NCBI GenBank assembly: GCA_035048495.1
Contig: CM068552.1
Coordinates: 28,274,154 to 28,338,153 of the forward strand
Direction of reading: 5' to 3'
DNA length: 64,000 bases
Source: Euptelea pleiosperma
Lineage: Eukaryota; Streptophyta; Magnoliopsida; Ranunculales; Eupteleaceae
A model generated the notes under the pieces. That model searched no databases. It saw nothing but the letters and a program-made list of their open reading frames with translations, and had not been told where the DNA came from. Below are positions 1 to 12,300 of the stretch, in pieces. The position numbers and the translations under genes are program-made. How positions within the stretch are numbered: the first letter of the stretch is position 1; every line of letters starts with the position of its first letter.

Positions 1-181
1 CATCCTGCCTCACACTGGTCATGATGCAATTACCCATTGTAGACATCATTGATGCCAAATGGATTTTAATATCAATGGATCAAACAAGATTGACCTAGGA
101 ATATCATGTTTATCTTTGTTTATTTGTGATGAATCTATTGCACTGTGCGGTTGTATTCTGAATACAGTTGCTCTTAAACAG

Positions 182-361
182 GTCAGCTGGTTTAGTTTTG
201 ATCCTGATTTTCACATTGAGCGGAAACAGATGTGCTGCTATTTGACACGTACCACAAAAAACACCCACCAGCTTATTAAAGAGAACTTGCATGAAACTCC
301 AACCTATGGAGGCTGGGTTGAAGCTAAGGGGCCTAGATATTGTCCTTCTATTGAAGATAAG
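182..361 (+). CDS. mnmG: mnmG exon (first in window), 60 codons
   Basis: Phase 0 at both ends. It starts after the acceptor AAACAG and ends before donor GTACAG. It encodes [14 protein letters not shown] through [11 protein letters not shown] and carries most of the first GidA signature. Bases 1-181 are the tail of the preceding intron; nothing coding was recognised there. Confidence 0.94.
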
Positions 362-3300
362 GTACAGTTTGTAGTTTAGAGTCTTGTTGGTTTGCTTATC
401 AATTTTGTAATGACCCATTTATGATGCCATTGTAAACCCAAGCTCGAAGTGAGTGCACGAGGAAAATTATGTTTTGGAATTGGATGCTTTTGTCAAATAT
501 CACTTTTTTTATTTTTCATTGCTATACTGTGAGCTTTATAGGGACCCTTATCTGAATCTTGATGTATTTGGTTTTAACTTGTGTTTCTGCTTTGGCATCC
601 CTGAAATATAGACAAGTTACATGTTTATGTAGATCAAATTACATTCTACCTATGTAACTTAAACAAGGATATGGGATGTTAGATACTAATCCCACCTGAT
701 CTGATTGACCCACATGTCTCTCCAGTTGATTCTGTATTTTAAGAAATCTAATTTTTTAGTCCATGCGAGTAATTGAGTATGCAATATAGAAACTATTTTA
801 GATGGGTGCTTAAGCCTGTAGCTCACTTGGTAGATATTCTATCCTTATCCAAGCTCCCATCTTAACCACCAAAAGATTCTATATAGCTGAAAAGCATTAA
901 ACTTGTGCAGACAAAAAAGAATATGCAGATAATACATAAGCAATAGCTGAAAACATGATATTTGGTAAAATTAAGGTTTGTTTGGGTGCCAGCATGTATC
1001 TGATATGTGAGTTCAAAAGGTGTGTCCAACACAGCAATATATTCACAAAATGAATGTCCTTGTTGCATAGCATTCTGCATTCTGCAACACCCTTAAAAGT
1101 GTACACGTGTGTGTGTATACACATGAAATTATGTAACATATGCATGACATGGTTTAGTCATGTGCACCATCTGTTCCACAACATTTTCACCCTTGGTGAA
1201 CCCATACCCAAGGTTTAAAAAATAGTTCCGTCTTGTTGTCTCGGTAAGTTGACAGAACGAGACATCTCGACTGAGACAGAACGCAATGAAACGAGACAAT
1301 GGAAAAACAAATAAGTCTCGATAAAATTATGCTTATTATTAATGTTTAATTAAGCTACATATTTGTTTAGAGCATTTAAATGTTTTGTAGAAGACATATA
1401 TACCATGAAAATAATGTACTAAACTAGTTTAAGTACTTAAATTAGGATTTTGGGGTGAGACAATGCATTCCCTTATGTATTGTCTCAGTACCCTACCTGA
1501 ACAAGACGTCTCAGTCAAGAAAGAATGAGATTTTGAACCATACCCATACCCCAAAAAGCACGCTGATCGATGATTCCATGCCATTGATTTTTTTTGCTTT
1601 TTTTATCATGCGCTTGGACCTAGCTTGGAATACAATAGCCCTATAGAGTCCGACAGAAAGCATTGATTCTAGGCCCACGGTGAAATGCTCAAATCCAATC
1701 GCTAGGAATCACTAATCAGATGATTTTTGGGTTGTGGTTAACCAAGGGGTGAGCCAAAACTTATTGGGCCAATTGCTGCCAATGTGTGCCATGTGACACC
1801 AAACCACATCATGCATAAGGAGTGCCCACTATGCATCACCCAAGTTCCCTTTCTGTTGCTAGTGTTTTTACAAAGTTTCTGTCTATTGTTGTAGGTCACC
1901 TTGACCTCCTTAGCTGCTTTTTGTTCTGTTTGGTATTTGCCTCTTTAATGAAGATTATACTTATCAAAAGAAAAAGAACTCAGGAAAAGGACTCCCTAAT
2001 GTACAAAAGGTGTCTGAATTTGCCCTTTTCAGCTTTGGCTCAAGGTTTTAAAGTTTGAGATTCTGTTTCAGTTTCAGGCAAATTCAACATTTTAACCAAT
2101 TTAAGCCACAACTATAAAAATTCCTGCATCTTGACCAAAATTTCAGAGGAATTTTGAAATTTCAACATCTTGTTCCATTTTCGGCCAAGACCGAAATTGA
2201 TGCCAAAACCAATATTTAAAACCTTGGGTGGGGTATCTGCTATGCATTAGCACTTCTAGATGTCTATAGTCAATGATATTCGCTAGTCTCCATGTGCTGA
2301 AGCTTTCCACGGGGCCCAAGGTTATTTTATTCTTCTACGTCAAGGGGGCCTGCAATAATGCTCAATAAATCTTCAAACCTTCTAATAATTCTAAGGCCTC
2401 TGCTTTGTTAGAATCTTTTAAAGACAGGTCGGACAACACTCCATTCCAGGCCATGCATTACAGATTAATGAGCGGTCTCGATTGGTTATATCTCATGGGA
2501 GTGTGTGAATCCCTGTTTGTGCACATGCAATGACCCACATACTTTATTTTCTTACTTAGGAGGAATATAGATACATATTGATGAAAATATGAAATTTCCT
2601 CTACTTCCACAACATCGTTGGTAAGTATCATATAGTGATCCTGTTATAGTGTGATATTATATCTCCAAATTCTTACTCATTTTTATAAATAAAAATGTGG
2701 TTAGGTTGCAGGAATTTAGAGATACATTACTATTGATATCTGCATATTTATCACAATTCTACTCTACTGTGGAACATTGATCAAGAACACGTCTATACTT
2801 CTTGATAAGTGTTGTGGAAAATTTCCTAAAAACTTAATTTTTTTTTTCAGATAGTGAGATTTAAGGATAAAGATTCTCATCAAATTTTTCTTGAACCTGA
2901 GGGCCGAAATGTACCTGAATTGTACGTGCAGGTGCGTTAGAGCTCTACCTCTGTTTTGTTAATATTCTTCTAGAAAGGAATTCCTTTGCCTTTCAAAGCA
3001 AATGAATATGCAGCAAATCGTCCATTGCTTATTGTGCCGTCCTTAACAACAAAGATCTTTTGTATTGATGTATTTTGTAGGTTCAGCATATCACATTGCC
3101 ATTTGTGGTCTAACAAGTGTTACTTTTGGGGATCCTACTCCTGGAACTCCACAGTTTTATGTTTATTACAAAGTTATCTTAGGGGAAATATATTCTCATC
3201 TAATTTAGGCTTTGTTGTGCATTCATTCATGCCTGCATACGTAGGTACGATGCTAGTCAAGTAGGTTAGGTTTGTGCAATTATATTTTCTCAAGTCTATT

Positions 3301-6300
3301 TTCTTTAAGTTCACGTAGCTGTTGCAAGCTGTTGTCCCTTGACATGCCACTCAATAATCTTTGCTAGTTATCTCCTCCAAGTGCATGCTCCAGAAATTTT
3401 TTTATTCTTTGCACAAGTTTGGGTCTTAAGATTTAAATTGTGTGGCTGAAAATAGAATTTGTGAGAAACCAAAGTACAATAAAAATGTTGAAATTTGTGT
3501 GCTGCTCTAAGAAACGCCATTTTAAAAAATTCTAGAATTTGCAAAACATTTGCCTGTCATTCATCAGATGATTCGAGGTTGCTTCACTATCTGTTTCCAA
3601 TCAAAAACCCTAATCTGTCTTCCAATTTTAGATAACCATTAATTACTAATAATAAAGTCATTTGAGACTTGTAGATGCAAGATTAACTTAAAGACAGCGA
3701 GGAACACTCAATTTCATTCAAGAATTCCTCCCCCCCCCCCCCCCCCCCCCCCCCTCCTCAAGAATTCCCACCCCCCCCTCCCTTTTTTTTTTGCTTTTGA
3801 TAATTAACAAATTTTGTCAAAAAAAAGACAAAAAGAAATAGAAAGGATTAGGGAAGAAACAACCATATATAAAAAAAGCCTTTATTCATGCCACTATTGG
3901 CTAAATTGTCTGCAAGCTTGTTAGCATCTGAGAGCATATTAGAGAAAATGCAGAATGACCTTAACTCTTGAATATGATCAATAATGTCTGAAAATCTCCA
4001 AAGACCCTTGTTGTCAATAGACTCCCAAAAAAAGTGATTTGGACAAACTCCAACCACTGATGCTCCAGAAAGCTATACTTAATAAGAGAACTTGTAGAGT
4101 ATTGATAAAAAGAAAGTTTAACAGATATGTATAACAAAAAGGAGACCACAGGGAAGCCCTTCTATCCATGGTTTGAATTATCTTGGTATGTCTCAGTTGA
4201 CTTCTCAACTGAGATATTACGATACAAGCCAAGACAACAGCGAGGCAAACTCCTAACATATCATTCTAGTCACCCATGGGACCAAGACTTCTGAGATGAG
4301 TCATTCCAAGATGGAGCGAGACATTGAACCATGCTTCTCATCTCTGCTTCATTGTAGTCCTTGGGCCTATAGGAACGGTGAACACCTCAAGGATGTTACC
4401 ATCATCATTCTTAAGGATAGCTCAATGCCAACTAGGATCAAGTTACTTGGGGAACTTCCATCGAAATTTAGCTTTCTTCATCCAACATCCGAATTCATCC
4501 AGTTCTAAGGAACATTTCTCTCGTCTTCCCCACTTTAAGTATCTCCCAGTTTTGAAGAAAAACGAACAGTCTCAAGTTCCCATATCACACTGACAAAGGG
4601 AGAAGTATGCATGGTTTTTAAACTCGGTCTCGAAGGTTGTATCGTCCGGGGCCAAGATCGAGTTAACTTATTCTCGGCACCTTCTCAAACGATCCAATGT
4701 GAATGATAAGATGAAATATGTTGACTTGGGAAAGTCAACAAATTGCATCATGTTTTGGTCTCGTGCAATCCTATTTTGACTCGGGTGATCCAGCTCGGGA
4801 TTGTCTAAGACTTAAAAGTTAAAACCATGGAAGTATTAGCAAATCTTTCCTAATCTTGCAATGAAAAATAGATAGTTCAGTCTTTGTCTCTTTATACATT
4901 CTAAATCTATTGGGAATAAGTTGTCTCATGCGAATTAGGTGTTCTACAATTAGAATCTTGCCCCATGCCACTATTAATGAGAATGCCTCCACTCTTGGAG
5001 TAATTTGCTACTCCGAAACCTTGAATTTAAGAGAGCACTCATTCCCCATCAATGTCTTAAAGAAAGAACTAACAGAAAAATATGTTAGCATATTTGTCCT
5101 TTATTTTAGTGTCCTTGGTTGTTATTTTCTATTTATTGTGTTTAAGTTATTGGGCCTAGTTGTATTACACAAAGATATAAATAACAAGGGAGAAATCGTA
5201 CGTCAATCTTTTCTCTACCATTCTTCTCTTCTATCTCTTCTATTTTCTCTTCTACTCTATTCTTTCACACTTCTAGGGTTTATATTTCAACTTAGTATTA
5301 GAAAGGGAAGATCTACATGTTCTTTTCTCATTTTTTTCTTCCAAATTGGATATAAGGGTTTTTTTTTCCTGAGGGTGCCGCACCTCCCAAAACCCTAGGG
5401 GTTTTTTCCTTTAGGGTGTTGCACCCCCCACAAAAAGGTGCTCTAAAGGTGCCGCACCCCCCCAGAAAGGGTGTTACACTCCCTATAAACCCTAGGGCTA
5501 GTCTTTGGGTTCTACCCTTCCTGCGGAAAAAATGAGCAGATTTCGTGTTCGTGATGCAGTGAAAAGCCGTTGGTTGAATGTCATTTTTCTCCAAAGTCAT
5601 GTCAAAAGAGACTTCAAGACAATCATCTTCTATTATAGATAATAGATTTGGAACATCACATGTTAGAGATGTGAGTCCAAATCCTAGACTACAATAGTCA
5701 AGACTGCACAATAGATTTGGGAATCAATAGCCCAGACATATTCTAAGGCTCAGAAAACTAACATCTCCCATCTTAAGCAAGGGGAAAAACCATTGTTAAG
5801 CTATTTCTTCGAGTTGCATAGTATGTGGGAGGAAATAGACCAATACCTACTTTTTTTACTGGAAAAGCAAGAAAGACTGACCAGTTCAAACGATATGTTG
5901 AGGCACACTGTGTTTTTCAGTTTCTTGCTAGCTTAAATACGAAGTTAGAGGTGGTCCTGTTAAGATCTTGAGCAGAGATCCGCTCCCTCCATTTGAATAT
6001 CGTGCAAAGTGAGGAGAGCATAAGATTGGTCATGGGACAACAAAGTATTCCTGTGAGTGACAGATCAACCATGATAGCAAACAGACAGGTTGGTGGGCAA
6101 AGAACAGGTGGAAAGAAGTTTGGTAAATACACATAAGGTACCTTTGGCAGAGAGCGGCCCAAATGTGATCATTGTGGAAAGTTTGGGCATACCAAAGCAA
6201 CATGTTGGGATGTAGTGGGTTGTCTAGCCACATTTCCGCCTAAAGGGCAGACCTTCATCAGTCTACAATGCATCCAGAAATGACATGGCAGATGTGTTGT

Positions 6301-9300
6301 CAGTATGAGGTAGAACATAATATAAGATGTATGGTGGGTGGAGATATGAAGATGGGTGTAATTGGTTTTAACCTAATGATATAAATAACATTGTGGGAAG
6401 TATGGAAGAGTTTACTCTCTCCAACGTTTTCCCCTTTCTCTTCCTCTCTTCTTCTCTTCTCTCCGCTGAACCCTAAACTTCTACTTGGTATTAGAGCAAA
6501 GGTTGATTGGATCCGCATGCAAGCTTCAGGGGTGAATCTCCCCACGTCACAGACCTTCGAGAGGTGACCCTTATCGCTAACGTCATCTGAGAGAAAAAAT
6601 CGACATCTACTAGAAGTGGTTCGTTCTCTCCTTTTGTGGTACAATGTTCCCAAAACTTTTCGCTCTGATGCGGTGCTTCTTGTCGCTTTCCTCATCAACC
6701 GTATGCGTTCTCGCTCTCTTCAGTTCTGCTCTCCATTTCAGCTCCTCCGTCCTTCCAGTCCTCCCTTTGCGGTTCCTCTGAAGATCTTTGGTTGTGTTTG
6801 TTATGTTCATATCCTTGGCCCTCATCGAACAAAATTGGACCCTAAAGCCCTTAAATGTGAGTTTCTTGGGTACTCCTCTTCCTCGAAAGGGTACAAATGC
6901 TATCATTCTCCCACATAGAAAAGGTTTGTTACTATGGATGTCACCTTTCTAGAATCGACTTCCTATTTTTCCATTGTTAGCCATGCCGGTCCTCAGGGGG
7001 AGAGTAGTTGGTGTGAGGAACGGCATGTGACCCTGCTTTGCCTGTGACATTAGCTGACCCAGTTATTGATACCATTATGCATGACAGAGACACTAGCAAA
7101 CAGGGGGAGTTGCAAGTCTATACTCTTCGTAGGCTAAGGGAGTGAAAGACCATTCCTGCATGTCAAGGTCAAGACTCCTCCTCGCTGGATCCAGATAATC
7201 TCTCATCTAGTTCCCCTTTGCTTTCCCCTTCTTTATGTGATAGTGGTTTTGATCTTCCTATTGCCCTTCGGAAAGGGAAGAGATCTTGTACTCAACACCC
7301 TATTGCTAGTTTTGTCCCCTATGATAACTTGTCACCACCCTACAAATCTTTTGTTACCTCTCTGTCTTCTGTTACTTTTCCTTCTTCTGTCACAGAGGCT
7401 TTGGCACAACCTAGATGGAAAGAAGCAATGATTGAAGAAATGAATGCGTTGGAAAAAAACAATACATGGGAACTGGTTCGGTTACCATAGGGCAAGAAGC
7501 CGGTTGGATGTAAGTGGGTTTATACAGTGAAGTGCAAACCGGATGGATCTGTGGACAGGTACAAGGCACAATTGGTGGCTAAGGGCTATTCTGAGACATA
7601 TGGTATTGACTACAAGGAGACATTCGCTCCTGTAGCCAAATTAAATTATATCCGAGTTATTCTCTCACTCGCAGCAAGTCAGTCTTTGCCACTATTACAG
7701 TTCGATGTTAAAAATGCCTTCTTTCATGGCGACCTGAAGGAAGAGGTTTACATGCTGCCCCCTCCGGGGTTTCGGGTGTCGGATGACATCCAGAGTGTGT
7801 AAGTTGAAAAAACTCTGTATGGTTTGAAACAGTCACCGAGGGCATGGTTTGAAAGATTTAGTGGAGCAGTGAGACAACTGGGATACAGCCAGAGTCAGGC
7901 AGATCATATACTCTTTATCAGACGAGTCGGGGGAACTACGACCATTCTGATTGTGTATGTGGATGACATTATTGTCACAGGGAACTGTGCACCAGAGATT
8001 TCCAGACTTAAAGACTTCTTGGCAACTTAATTTGAAATTAAAGATCTGGGCACCTTGAAGTACTTCTTAGGCATTGAGGTTGCACGATCGAATGAGGGAA
8101 TATACATTTGTCAGAGGAAATATGTATTGGATTTACTACAGGATACAGACATGTTAGGGGCACGACCTGTGGATACCCTGATTGTAGCAAACCATCGATT
8201 AGATGGCCAATCAGGAGAACCTCTTGAAGATGTGGGTAGTTTTTAGAGACTTGTGGGACGTCTCCTCTACCTAGTTCACACACGACTGGATATCGCTTAT
8301 GCCGTGAGTGTGGTGAGTCAGTACATGCATGCGCCTCGCACCCCACACCTGGAAGCTACTACCCGCATCTTAAGATACTTGAAGTCATCCCCAGGGAAGG
8401 GATTGTTATTTTGTCGTCATAGGCATATGAAGGTTGAAGGCCTTACTGATGCAGATTGGGCTGGTGCCCAAGATGATAGACGGTCTACTTCAGGCTATTG
8501 TGTGTTTGTGGGAGGCAATCTAGTAACCTAGAGGAGCAAGACGCAACAAGTGGTAGCTCGGTCAAGTGCGGAAGCAGAGTTCCGATCTATGGCTCATGGT
8601 TTATGTGAGCTACTATGGCTCAAAATTTTACTCAGAGAGCTAGGGTTCCCGATTGAGGGATCTATGTCACTATATTGTGACAACAAGGCGGCTATAAGCA
8701 TTGCACATAATTCCGTGCAACATGATAGGACAAAGCACATTGAAGTGGATAGGCATTTTATTCGTGAGAAAGTTACATCAGGAGTAATCTGTACACCGTT
8801 CGTGCCTACATCCATGGTTTAAAATTTCGGAATGTTTCGTAATGTTTCGTTTCGTTTCGTAATGTTTCGGAATGTTTCGGTTTGTTTCACCGAGACAATC
8901 CAAAAAAATAAAAATAAATAAAAATATAATTTCATGATTTTGAATAATATTTCGTAATGTTTCGGAATGTTTCGTAATGTTTCGGAATGTTTCGTAATAT
9001 TTCGTAATGTTTCGTAATGTTTCGAAAATTTTGTTTTTTCAATGTTTCGTGAATGTTTCATTTCGTTTCGGAGTTTGTCTCGGTTTTTCACTTTGACCGA
9101 GACATTCATCCGAAACGAAATTTTAAACCTTGCCTACATTAGAACAAGTGGCGGATGTTTTCACCAAAGGTGTTGCAGTTGCTCCATTTCGAGCATGTTT
9201 GGACAAGTTGGGCATGATCGATATCCATGCACCAACTTGAGGGGGAGTGTTGTCAATATAAGGTAGAATATAATAGAAGATGTATGGTGGGTGGAGATAT

Positions 9301-12300
9301 GAAAGTGGGTGTAATTGGTTTTAACCTAATGATATAAATAATATTGTGGGACGTATGGAAGAGTTTACTCTCTCCAACGTTTTCCCTTTTCTCTTCCTCT
9401 CTTCTTCTCTTCTCTCCGCTGAACCCTAAACTTCTACTAGATGATCCAGCCAACTCCCAAACGATGACCCCTACGGCATTCGTACATTTTTTCCGAGCTG
9501 ATTTTCATAGGTTGTGCGCTCTTATGTCTCGGTTGGAGGGTTCCACAGCTACATCTATTTTTGCTCACACGGGTAACTGTACCTCTGCCCATTATGTGTC
9601 TACATCTCAATCCATCTCCTAGATCATCAATTCAAGAGCTTCTGACAACTTGACGGGTATGTTCCTCATCATCTATAACTGTTTAAGGAACCATCACGGT
9701 TTCTCTTAGTATTCTTTTATCCAATGTTTTACATGTCTCTAACTTTACTACTAATATTGTATCTGTTAGTAGCATTACCAAGAATATGAACTGCAGTGTC
9801 ACGTTTTTTTCCTCTCATTGTATCTTTTAAGACTTGGCAACAAAGATGATGATTGGCAGTGGTCGTGAAGCGGATGGCTTGTACACTCTCAACATTCCAG
9901 CACGGGCACATGCTTTTCAGAGTAGTAGTAGTAGGGTGGTCAATAAATCTAGGAGAATGCAGTGGCATAATCAGTTTGGTCATATTTCTTTTCAGTATTT
10001 GCAGCGTCTATTTCTGTCTTTGTTTGAGTCTATGTCAGTGTGAAGTCTGTCAATTGACAAAACATTGTTGTTCCTCTTTTCCCTCAAGTTTGAATAGAAG
10101 AAGTTTTTCTCTTTTTTTTATTATACATTATGAAGTTTGGGGTCCTTTCCCTGTTACTTCTCTATTGGGGTTCCGTTATTTTGTTATCTTTGTCGATGAT
10201 TATAGCAGATGTATGTGGGTGTACATGATGAAAAACAAAGATGATGCTTACTCCATCTTTAAAAAAATTCATTTTGGTATGGGGTTTGTTGGTCTGACTT
10301 TCGAGGTGGGCTATAAAGTAGAATTCAGTTTAGTCTTTGAGTTCAGCGGTGTAAGCTGCTTGGAGGGGAACGTTCCTAGTAATGTTTTTGATGGATTTAT
10401 GAAATCCTACAGAGACCTAGATTATTTTAAACTTTGGCCATACCAGGGGAATTGTTGTAGCATGAGGTGGCTTGGTGGGTAGTAGGGGCAAAAGTGGACT
10501 TTGAAGGGTTTGAAGAGCAATGTGATTTCTTGAAGATGTGCCTAGTGGGCCATTCTTACGACTTGATGGTAGTGAAAATTTGGCTAATAGAAAATGGAGA
10601 TCTACTTTTCCTGTAAGGTTAAAGCCCTAAATCCCTTGCTAATTCTCTATCTCTTTGTTTCAGAGGGGAAGAAGCTGAAAAATTGCTAGGGGATGGGAAG
10701 GATTTACAGAGGTTGCTCCTTATTGTTGGATTGATGGCACCCAAGAGTAGAGTGTGCCATCCCTGAGAAAAGGATTCCATACATTTGGGTTAGCATTTTT
10801 GTCTTTCGTTGCACGGTTGGAGCCTATTTTTGTTTTAAGAAATTGTTGGTACGTGGTGGCTGAGGATTGGTGGCATGGGTATAGATTTTGTGGAAGTTGC
10901 TTCATATTCTTGGATTGATGGTGCAAAGAGCAGAGTATATCATCCCTTATAAGTAGGTTCCATACATTTGGGTTAGATCTTTGGTATATCCTTGCACGGG
11001 TAGATCTTTTTATTTTAGGCAATCGGTGATATTTGTAGTGGCCTTGTGAAGGTTGATCATGTTAGAATTTGTGGCATGGAAAGGCATTTTTGTTAATGTG
11101 CTTTTTCCTGTTGGGAAGCATATACATGACATCCTTTTTGTTAATTCTTCACATGGTGTTAGGGCTGCAACTTGGGCGGGCTCAACCGGATGTTGGGCTC
11201 GGGTTGGGTTGGCCTGTTCAGTATTTGGGCTCGGGCTCAGGCTTAGTTTTGATAACCCGATCAAACTTGGATTGGGCTCGGGCTGAGTCTTTTGGCAACC
11301 CGACGCAACCCAAGCCCGATGAATATGTTAGTATATATATATATATATATTTCATACATCATATAAATCCCTAGCCTTTAAATATTTCAATAGCATTTAC
11401 AGTCGTTCGAACTCATCTATCCCCTCTTTTTCTAAGAACCTCTTAGGGTTAGGGAAATTTTTAGCCACACGTTGCCCGTCGCCAGCCGCTTGCCCCATGC
11501 TGCACTTCGCACACCGCCAACTGCCCGTTGCACGCCGTTCTTTTCTCTGCTGCTCATAACAACCTCCATCGTCGATTGTCCTCGACTGAGTTCCTCCTCT
11601 CCTCTTCTCCCTCTCCTCTCTTTTCTTATTGCTTTTATTTTGATATGAGAACTCCCCTGGGATTTTGGATGGCCATGTTCATTAACCTCCTTAATCCCAA
11701 CCGTTGGATTGGTATGTTACCATAGGAGGATAGATGGAACATAGGATAAATGACTCGCGGAGGATCTTAACTGTCTATTTAGAGATGGAATAGGCCAGCC
11801 CGACCAACCCGATTGAACCCGACGGGTTGGGCTCGAGCTAGGAAATTTAGGCCCGACCTCGAGCTCATAGCCTTGAAGGTCGGGTTGACCCCCAACCTGA
11901 CCCGACCCGCCCAAGTTGCAGCCCTAGATGGTGTGTTCTATTCAATATTCCTTGCTTGCATACTTTTAGACATGTTTTATGCGCCTTGAGGTGTGCATTT
12001 TGTTCGAATGTTGAAGAGGTTAAATTTGAAGTAGAAGCCTTAGATGCCTCACCACATCTTATATTTGCCTCCATTTCTTCCTTTTTGCATGTTGTGACAG
12101 GAAGCAGTTCAAGCTATATCATGCTATTTAGAATACATCGACTATGATTGTATGAGAGTAAGCGAAGCTATTGAGACGAAGGTCAACTAACTACAAAACA
12201 TTTTCCTTTTTTGTTTGATATGTAAATTTTTTGTATTAAAAAGAAAAGAAAGGGGAAAACCTAACTATACAAGAGAAAAAAAGAATTAGAGGAAGACCCT

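Larger units (their letters stand above)
6295..9438 (+). mobile_element. Copia-B LTR retrotransposon nested in Copia-A (gag and protease deleted)
   Basis: LTRs at 6295-6485 and 9248-9438 (both 191 bp, about nine differences by eye) are flanked by the perfect 5-bp duplication AGATG (6290-6294 and 9439-9443). A primer-site-like TGGTATTAGAGC follows the 5' LTR and a polypurine tract TTGAGGGGGAG precedes the 3' LTR. The internal region lacks gag, protease and most of integrase. It keeps the integrase C-terminus, reverse transcriptase and RNase H with several stops. A short repeat (8813-9132) is inserted near the end of pol. Confidence 0.9.
5083..10270 (+). mobile_element. Copia-A LTR retrotransposon, decayed, split by Copia-B
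   Basis: The order is a 5' LTR (5083-5292), a primer-binding-site-like sequence TAGTATTAGA, a leader with hairpins, a gag remnant with a zinc knuckle, then (after the Copia-B insertion at 6295-9438) protease, pre-integrase and partial integrase remnants up to about 10270. The two halves belong together because gag ends at the insertion and the protease region resumes just after it, with the AGATG target duplication at the junctions. Multiple stops and frameshifts; no reverse transcriptase or 3' LTR was found. Confidence 0.75.

Noticed and set aside
59..181. Extension of the first mnmG exon upstream to ATG 59
   Set aside because: Homologues have a different sequence before VSWFSFDPD, and a proper AAACAG acceptor precedes 182. 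The upstream frame is intron read-through.
2986..3264. Open frame of 92 codons in the mnmG intron
   Set aside because: No domain, no conserved splice context, and the mnmG exons on either side join exactly without it.
4910..5398. Open frame of 162 codons
   Set aside because: It runs through the Copia-A LTR and its pyrimidine-rich U5. Composition explains the open frame.
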